DNA of 60,000 nucleotides. Origin: Adiantum capillus-veneris. Its lineage: Eukaryota; Streptophyta; Polypodiopsida; Polypodiales; Pteridaceae. The stretch is taken from NCBI GenBank assembly GCA_014529385.2, contig CM043957.1:86440881-86500880 (forward strand), in the 5' to 3' direction. Positions 52,849 to 60,000 of the stretch are shown here, one piece after another. Both the position numbers and the translations under genes were made by a program. Every line of letters starts with the position of its first letter. Position 1 is the first letter of the stretch. The notes below the pieces were generated by a model. The model worked only from the letters and a program-made list of their open reading frames with translations, made no database searches and was not told where the DNA came from.

Positions 52849-54941
52849 GAAGAGACCTAAACTAGGGGAAAACACGAGGGTCTTGTGTAGTTGTCCATTA
52901 ACTTCCTCTAGGTTCGCCTAGAGTTCAAAACTTTCTTTTAGAAACCGCATAGCTTAAGATTGTTGTCTTTTGCTATGTAGAGGTAGCTTGGAAGTAATCG
53001 TACTTGCTGAGTGCCTTTAGGATTGTAGGATTGTAGAATTAGATTAGGATTTGAGAATGATTGGTAGACGAGACAAGTCTTAAGATTAGTGCTCATAAAA
53101 TCATAAAACACAAGAAAACGAGTGTTTGTGGACACTTTCCACAACCCCATTGCATGAGAATCTAGGAGTAGGGTAAGTAGGATCCGAGGTGGATTTCAGA
53201 ACATTGCTCTCTCTGAAAGAATCAAGTGTGAGTTGTTATTGGAAGTTGCAAAATCTCAGCTCTACGGCTAGAAATAGCTCGAAAAGACTTGAAACCATTG
53301 GATCCGCCTGGAGAGTAAGCCTAAGAGTTGTCTGAACCATTTGGTAAGCTGAAAGACACTTCGAGGTAAAAATTTCAAGAGTTGGCCAAAACTCAGATTA
53401 TTTACTTTTTCTTGATATTTTAGGCCAAATTAAGTTTTGACTTGATTCATAGGCTTAAAATAGCTCATATAAGGTCAATGGTATGAACCTTGGTCAATTT
53501 AGAGCAGAAAGTTAATAATTGTGATTATTAACTTTAGGCTTGAAATGAACACTTTTTTGCAATTTTTTCAAAGACTCATTGCATGTGTACAAACAACTTT
53601 TGTAAAGGCCCAAGAGATTTGGATCACTAAACTGTCAAAAAACTGGGTAAAAGCTAAAGTTTGTACTGACATTTTGAATCTTGAGTATAAATTGGGAAAA
53701 AATTTATCCAAACTTGTTGAAATTTGATTCATAGGCTTATGTTGATGTGATAAATATGTGTACATGCTCAGTTGACCAAAAATTTACAAAAAATTATCAG
53801 AAGTAAATAATCGCGATTATTTACATCTGCTCTATTTTTTTAACTTTTTTGACCAAGTTATGTTATAATAAGCCCACAAACCAAATTTGGTAAGATTTGG
53901 ATCCCTGGATTGAAAATTTTGACTAAAATTGTAAAGTTAGTCTGCGGACAGATAATTGATGACCATTTGACCAAAAATTGTCCAAACTTGTTGAAACTTG
54001 GCTAGTGACCTTAACTTAAGGTGCTTAACAGATCTGTGTCAAAGTTGGGATAAAAAGTTGCAAAATTATAGCTAGAGTAAATAATCGTGATTATTTACAT
54101 CTGCTTCAAAACTTGATGGGTTTGCAAATTTGAGTATACCACAAGGTCAAGCATATCAAGTAGACCTCACAAATCAATTTTGGTGAAATTTGGATGCCAA
54201 AAGTGAAACTTAAGTCAGATTCTCAAAATCAGAGTCTGCGGACACAAAACAGTTGATAAACTTGATCAGATTTTGTCCAAACTTGTTGAAACTTGTCCAG
54301 GGACTTTAACAAGTTGTATACTTGCCAAACCAATCAAAAAAGTGCAAAAAACTGACAAAAGTAAATAATCACGATTATTTACTTCTGCTATCCGGAGACA
54401 TCAATTTTGACTTTTGAGCTTATGTAGTGTTAGATCAACATAATATAAAGCCACATGGCAATTGGGCTCAATCGGATCAAAATTGATACATGTACACTCA
54501 GTTTACAGGTTGCAAATTAAACCTTTGATTTTTTGCTAAAGTCGAATTTGAAAGTCAAATTTTGACTCCTATAGCTCGATTTGAAGTGATACACCGAGAC
54601 CAATCATGAGAGTAGCAAAAACTCTACTACCTCTATAGAAGAATAGCTAACTTGATCAAATTTGTACAAGAATCAGATTGTAGATGAGGAATCAGTGGCT
54701 TGACAGAAAGTCGCAATTGAATCAAGTGAAAATTGACGACAAGTTGATCCCAAGGTGAGTACTCTATCCAGTGCTTTATAAGTTTATATGAACCTTAGAT
54801 CTCGTCGTGTACTAGGAAATCAGGGCATACTCGAAGAAACCTTCAGTAGAGTATCCACCGAAGAAAGCGTGAATTAAGGCAATTCCTTGCACACAATTCC
54901 TGAAGAGGTCCTGAGACACTTTTTCAGATTCAACATCCGAA
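52849..54941 (+). other. Long leader of the gypsy element with palindrome-bearing repeats
   Basis: About 2.1 kb without a gene. From 53.4 kb on it consists of loose repeats of about 280 bp, each with phrases such as CCAAACTTGTTGAAACTTG and TCTGCGGACA and one AT-rich palindrome. It may be the untranslated leader of genomic RNA. Confidence 0.7.
53511..54382. repeat. Four copies of an AATAATCGCGATTATT palindrome
   Basis: Copies are at 53511-53532 (arms GTTAATAAT/ATTATTAAC, centre TGTG), 53803-53824 (perfect, GTAAATAATCG/CGATTATTTAC), 54077-54098 and 54361-54382 (GTAAATAAT/ATTATTTAC, centres CGTG and CACG). Spacings are 292, 274 and 284 bp. A half copy lies at 52479-52496, inside the LTR. Confidence 0.92.
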
Positions 54942-57227
54942 ATGTCTTCGTACTCAACTCACTCGAAAACCGGAACGACAGTGCGCTATAAGCATATACT
55001 ATCTTTTTACAAGACTAACCATCATGGAGCCCAGTTTTACTTGGACCCTAACGAGGAGTATGCTACTCGCATTGATGACCATGGTATTGAGCTCGAAGAA
55101 GAGATTAGGGAAAACAAATAAGGAAAAATGTACATGGATCGAAACAGAACTCAATATTTACAAGTCGAAAACCCTGATGTGATAGAAAAATGGGGGTTAG
55201 AAGTAAACACCATAATCCAAGATATGTCAGCAAAAGAAGGACCACCAACTTTAGAATTCGAGGGATACGATCAAGTAGACTTGAAGCCTTTGAAACGGTT
55301 TAGTACGGATAATCTTAGGATTGGGGTCTATTGTTGGGAAGATAGAAACATAAAAGATCTTTTGTGGACTTCTCATGCCAAACCAGGACAACTAACGGCC
55401 ATGACGATCATCTATATCTTCAAGATCAAAGATAAGGGATCAACGGACCTACCAACCTACTTGTTTAGGGATTGCTATAACAACAACTTTGTTATGATGA
55501 ATCCTGAGGACGTAGAACAAACCAAATACCAAGGGTATTCCATATGGAATTGGATATTGGGGCAAGGACCAGAAACAATTCCCAGAGATGAACATCGTGA
55601 GAGATCATCTGAGAGTAATGTGAAGAAACCAGAAACCACCTCATCACGTAGAAAATCGGGTGACACTAAGGCCAATTCAGGGCTACATAAGTCACTATTT
55701 CCAATAGACTGGTTTGAAGGACTCGGAACAGGACCAACTGCCAAAAGATCGGGTGTTGAACCAAACAGATGCGTCAGACCAGTTGATTTTCAAAAATGGG
55801 TCAGAAAATATAGTGGATCAGGGGATCCATACGATCACTTAGCAAGCTTTTAGCAAGTGCTAACAGTAGAGCATATATTCGATTTCCATACTCAATTCGA
55901 GGGGTTTAGAATGACATTAGAAGGAAAAGCATTGACATGTTTCCAAAACATTCCACCAAGGTCAATCATGGACTTGAACACATTAGCTCAAGGATTTGTA
56001 GCTGCTTGTTCCAAAACAGGGATCACACATAATACGGTAGCTCAAATCTACAACTTTAAACAGAAACATGGTGAGTCTGTTAGGCATTGTGCAACTCGAA
56101 TGAAACAATACATTGCCATATGCCCAGAGCTGGAGGTACCTGCAGAAGAACGACTTGTATCTTTGTTTATGGAGGGACTGCTAAACAAAGAACTACATGC
56201 TATACTCTATAGTAAAAAGCATACAACCCTAGAAGCGTGTGTGTCAAATGCTATTGACTTAGGAGACAACTGTGAAATTTTCAATGAGGAAGATGTCCCT
56301 AAGGATAACCAAAGCGAGAAAACAGCATCCACTAAACCAGCACAAGTGGGAACGGCTGTTGCGGCACCACTCTCAACTGTAGAAGGTATGCTTAAAAGGA
56401 TGAATGACATGATGAACAACATGCAAAAAGCACCTATAAGAGGACCAAGACAAGGGATTTCTCCACAAGGACAACCAATTAGGCCACAAAAATGGTGCGC
56501 AATCGAGGGTAAATGGACCAACCATGAGACCCACGATTGCTACTTTAGACCAAAGTATGATGGGAATGTTCAATACGTGCCCATGCGGCCACAAGGACAA
56601 CCCATGTACAGATATCAGCCTAATATGGCCCAAGCTCAAAGACCACCAATGGGTATGGAAAGACCTCAACCTGTGTTGAGACAATAACCTCCGTATCCAG
56701 GACAAAATGCAGTACCTGTAAAGTACATGCACTATGAAGGAGCCATAGATGAACAAGCATTAGTGCCTGTTACATCCTATGAAGAGCCTAGTCCATCTAC
56801 AACAATGGTAGAAGGAGATTGGTATAATCCACATCCACCACCAATGGAAGAAATTGTGACTTATGCTCCACCAGATCTCACACCAATGTGTTATAAAGCT
56901 AATCAAGGTGTTAGACCTCCCATGGTAAGACCCATGATGAAGCCAAGAACAAGAAACTGTCATAATTGTGGTGCTGATGATCATTGGAAAAATGAATGTC
57001 CAGAGCCTGACAAAAACCTCAAACCGATTAAAGCCTATTGCATACAGTGTTGCAAAAAGGGAGGACACTTTCCGGAAGATTGTCCTAAAAATCCATTAAA
57101 CAAGGGTAAAACCGTAGTAAACATAGTTCAAGTGATACCTAGTAGCTCATCAGAGATTGAACCGATTGTTCCAATCAAGGTAATCACTAGAGCCGAGACC
57201 AAGAAAAATAAAACACAACTCCTCTGA
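54942..57227 (+). pseudogene. Ty3/gypsy Gag
   Basis: One frame runs from the ATG at 54942 (MSSYSTHSKTGTTVRYKHIL) to TGA at 57225, broken only by TAA 55119, TAG 55851 and TAA 56685. The N-terminal part is a poorly known acidic region. The capsid begins near WVRKYSGSGDPYDHL and holds FRMTLEGKALTCFQNIPP, FKQKHGESVRHCATRMKQYI and LFMEGLLNKELHAIL. A glutamine- and proline-rich linker follows. Two zinc knuckles come next: CHNCGADDHWKNEC (CX2CX4HX4C) and CIQCCKKGGHFPEDC, which has one extra residue before the His. Three isolated stops in otherwise clean sequence suggest recent decay. Confidence 0.85.
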
Positions 57228-57239
57228 TGATTCGAAAAA

Positions 57240-58290
57240 TACGAAAGTTTCTTCTCAAAGAATCAAAAGAAGCAGAAGCAAAAGATCTGAGATGAGAAAA
57301 CAGAAACAACGGGTTGAAATCGAGGAGAAAGCAAAGAAGATATTCCAAGAAAAATTGAAAGAAATTGGAAGTGAATTCAAGGAAACAATCGTGAAATCTG
57401 GAGGATCCATTTTGGTTGATAAATTTTTTGAGCCTATTAATGCTGCCTTGGAATCCTACCAAGCAAGACTTAAAGCAGGCCAAAACATGGAAAACAAATG
57501 GAAAAACTATCCATCTCCAGACATGGAAGCAGCTAAGCTGAAAGCTTATCAAAATTTGGTAAGAATCACGCAGGAAATGCTGGAAAAACAAAAACCTGAG
57601 CTTGAAAGTATTGCAAAACATGAAGAGCTTGTGGTAAGAGAAACAAAAGCAAAATCCAATGTGGTGGCAGAACCCCACCTTGAATCAAAAGAACCATAGC
57701 TTATAGTGCCAGATAGCGAAGATGCCTTAGACGGAATTCCATTCGTAGAGGAAGACTGGCCAGGACACTTATGGGAAAAAGTGAGAGAGATCAATGATGG
57801 GAGCCTAACTCTGAAGTCAGCTCCTATAGGAAAGTCTGGTTGGATAACCTACCTTCTGATATGAATATAGATTTACAATCCTTGTACGGGGATTGCGGAT
57901 CGGAAGCTTCAAGAATGTCGAAACCATTGACCTTGAAAACATTACCTTCATACTTGGGAGATAACGAAGATGAATCCATCGTGTGCAAGAGCACTCAAGT
58001 AAAAAGAGTTGAACAGACCCTAGAAGTAGACAACATTCATTCAATCATGTCTACACCCATCAAATGCACTCTTACCTTGGGAGAACTATTAAAACTCAGA
58101 CCATACTTATGGAATGATTTACAGAAAACCCTAGAGAAGGTGGGGATAACAGGGTTAATCTCAAAAAAATTGGAAAATTTGAAAAATGAAATGGAAAACA
58201 AAGAGATTTGATCAATTTTCATAAACAAAGTCGAAGAATATTATGAAGGGTGGGTAAGAAGGAAACACCACCCTCCCATGAAATATAATG
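57240..58290 (+). pseudogene. Gag-pol linker region of the gypsy element
   Basis: A shift after 57227 leads into a frame 57292-57699 with a charged helical stretch (EEKAKKIFQEKLKEIGSEF) and then, after a TAG, VPDSEDALDGIPFVEEDWPG. Another shift near 57830 leads to 57840-58211 (LPSYLGDNEDESIV, then CTLTLGELLKLRPYLWNDL). No enzymatic domain is visible. The region connects Gag to protease and probably belongs to pol. Confidence 0.6.
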
Positions 58291-58620
58291 ACATTGAAAC
58301 CATGGCAATACTAGATAGTGGAGCTGGCATAGCCATAGCCACTAAAGCAGTATGGGAAATCCAGGGGACAGCCAGTCATTAGACAAACTCGAATGAAATT
58401 GCAATTGGCTGAAGGACACATTGAGAGACCATTAGGGATGCTTGAAAAAGTGATAGTCAATTCATGTGGAATTGAATATCAACACACTTTTGCCATAGTA
58501 GAATTTGGAAAAAAACTCAACTATGAAATCATATTGGGAACACCTTTCATGTGACAGGTACAACTTATCCAAGATTGGAGAAAAAATTATCTGTACTTGA
58601 AGCAAGTGGGATTTATAACA
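58291..58620 (+). pseudogene. Ty3/gypsy aspartic protease
   Basis: TMAILDSGAGIAIATKAVWE carries the active site Asp-Ser-Gly-Ala (58314-58325). After a one-base shift, RMKLQLAEGHIERPLGMLEKV and the conserved end YEIILGTPFM (about 58525-58553) follow, then a TGA. The key residues are kept; the shift and stop disable it. Confidence 0.8.
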
Positions 58621-58624
58621 TGAG

Positions 58625-59232
58625 TAAATCTAAAAGATCACACGTATAGAGATGTCTTGAAAACACCCATCCAAGAGTTTGATTCAGTCTTTTCGGCTGA
58701 AACTAAACCCCCATCCTGGTTAAACAAAGACACTCCTATTTGGATGTGTGAAGCTTTAGAAAACGGAAGCTTAAGACGAGAAGAATGTATCCTAGAAAGG
58801 GACTGCACAGATGAAGCCTATGTACTTGAACCCTTTCCAGAGCATTTATTTGAGCCATTCGAGTGGACTCAAATTTTAGCGACAATGGATGTATATGTGA
58901 ATACGTCTATGCCTACTCAATTTTGCAATGAGGATAGCTACGACATAATTCCCATCCAAATGATTTCAATCCTCCACATTGAAGACGAAGATGAGGAACC
59001 CAAGGACTTAATGAAAGATCAACAAGTCTTTTTAGACCTCTATTACGATGCAACTGATGAGTTAGATAGACACTCAGCTACCTCAGAAGATTCGGGGTCA
59101 GAAAAGGAGCATACAAGAGCTAAGCTACTTTTAAAAGGAGGGGAGGAAAAGTTTTTTGACTTTCCACACCAGAAATCAAGAAGAAAAAAATGGTATAGAC
59201 GTAAAAGAGACACCAAAATTGTGAAAACATGA
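58625..59232 (+). pseudogene. Acidic spacer between protease and RT
   Basis: The 191-codon frame from 58657 encodes an acidic stretch (IEDEDEEPKDLMKD, EDSGSEKEH) that ends basic (HQKSRRKKWYRRKRD). No domain is recognised. The same frame resumes after the TGA (59230-59232) and runs into the RT, so it is part of pol. Spacers of this kind are unusual in size among plant gypsy elements. Confidence 0.6.
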
Positions 59233-60000
59233 CCTATGCCATCAGTCTCCAGTAAAACACAATTCCTGATGCAGATAGATGCAAATGATTGTGTCAAAGA
59301 CAAAATCACTGGCAAATATCCTTCAAACAAAAACTCAAATATATCTCAAATATCGAGAAAAACAAGGAAGGACACTCAAGCAAACCCACAGGATAAGAAA
59401 CCACTCATGACCAGAGTCGAGCGGAAAAAGAAATATCAAGAGTTGAAAAAATCTCTAAAGGAGATATACACAACTGAAATGGAAACCACGAAAGAGGATG
59501 GTAAGGATGTGATGCATATTCCATCCCATTACAAAAAGTATATGATCCAAGATCGAAAAATCATAGTCAAACAACCTGTTAGGGAACTACGAAAACAAGG
59601 TGAGTCTTATGAAGGGCTTGAAAACGTTAAAAGGATAGACTTGGCTAAACCAGGAGAAGAACCTAGACCTGCTTACATCATGAATGACCTAACAAAAGAA
59701 GAAGAAAAGCTTTTGCTAAGCTTGTTAAAGGAATACCGAGATATCTTCGCTTGGTCTTACAAGGGTATCAAGGGAGTTGATCCAGAAATTTATCAACATA
59801 CCATACCCATGAGAGATGATGAGAAACCAAGTAGGCAGAGACCATATACATATAACGAAACATTTTCCAAGAAGATAAAAGAAGAGATTGAAAAACTAAA
59901 GGAAGGCAAATTCAATTACGAATTTGAACACACAGATTGGGTGTCTCCAATTGTGGTAGTACTCAAGAAGAATGGAAAACTACGAGTGTGTGTTAATCTC
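59233..60000 (+). pseudogene. Ty3/gypsy reverse transcriptase, N-terminal part, cut by window edge
   Basis: 256 codons are open to the window end. A lysine-rich linker is followed by LLKEYRDIFAWSYKGIKGVDPEIYQHTIPM and RQRPYTYNETF. Then KKIKEEIEKLKEG, DWVSPIVVVLKKNGKLRVCVNL marks the fingers of Ty3/gypsy RT. Catalytic motifs lie beyond base 60000. There is no lesion in this part, but the upstream frame is broken. Confidence 0.9.

Noticed and set aside
59054-59061. CTGATGAG on the plus strand as a hammerhead
   Set aside because: No GAAA partner, and it lies inside a coding frame.

Overview
The window looks like repeat-dominated nuclear DNA from a land plant. Coding content is almost all retroelement: at least four Ty3/gypsy elements or remnants, two nested Ty1/copia elements plus an older copia relic, two solo LTRs, and a Penelope-like element (PLE). 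GT-AG introns, tRNA-iMet and tRNA-Asp type primer sites, chromodomain integrases and CT/GT/GA microsatellites all fit a plant. A PLE makes a gymnosperm, fern or lycophyte more likely than a flowering plant, but the species cannot be fixed from the sequence. No rRNA, tRNA or CRISPR was seen.

Layout. 0-1.5 kb: 3' end of a chromovirus pol and its LTR. 1.5-5 kb: foldback repeats, GGTTA-rich arrays, a CACTA-type transposase relic and a minisatellite. 7-11.3 kb: a degraded Ty3/gypsy gag-pol, cut at the integrase. 14-20.3 kb: chromodomain, LTR and pol relics. 22-23.7 kb: a minus-strand copia relic holding a solo LTR. 24.2-28.2 kb: a complete but non-coding gypsy element with a 5-bp target duplication. 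28.7-38.9 kb: PLE material on the minus strand, namely a truncated 3' copy and then a pLTR-ORF-pLTR element. The latter has a reverse transcriptase, a TATA box and a hammerhead ribozyme motif, and a solo LTR interrupts it between RT motifs A and B.

39.7-52 kb: a SWIM-finger pseudogene (minus) and an unrecognised intron-containing gene (plus). The gene is split by an 8.6-kb copia element (TSD ATGAG). That element is itself split by a 3.7-kb copia element (TSD GATCA) with apparently identical LTRs and one intact 609-codon ORF. 52-60 kb: the 5' half of a Ty3/gypsy element primed by tRNA-Asp. Its long leader carries a palindrome repeated about every 280 bp, and its pol runs off the right edge.

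How the parts work together. The inner copia element has gag and protease-like sequence and an RNase H-side remnant but no integrase or RT core, so it must be mobilised in trans. It shares its LTR end sequence, polypurine tract and primer site with the outer element, whose family is the obvious donor. The PLE pLTR has a TATA box about 35 nt upstream of the hammerhead core, so transcripts would begin with the ribozyme. Insertion order can be read from the nesting: host gene, then outer copia, then inner copia; and PLE, then solo LTR.
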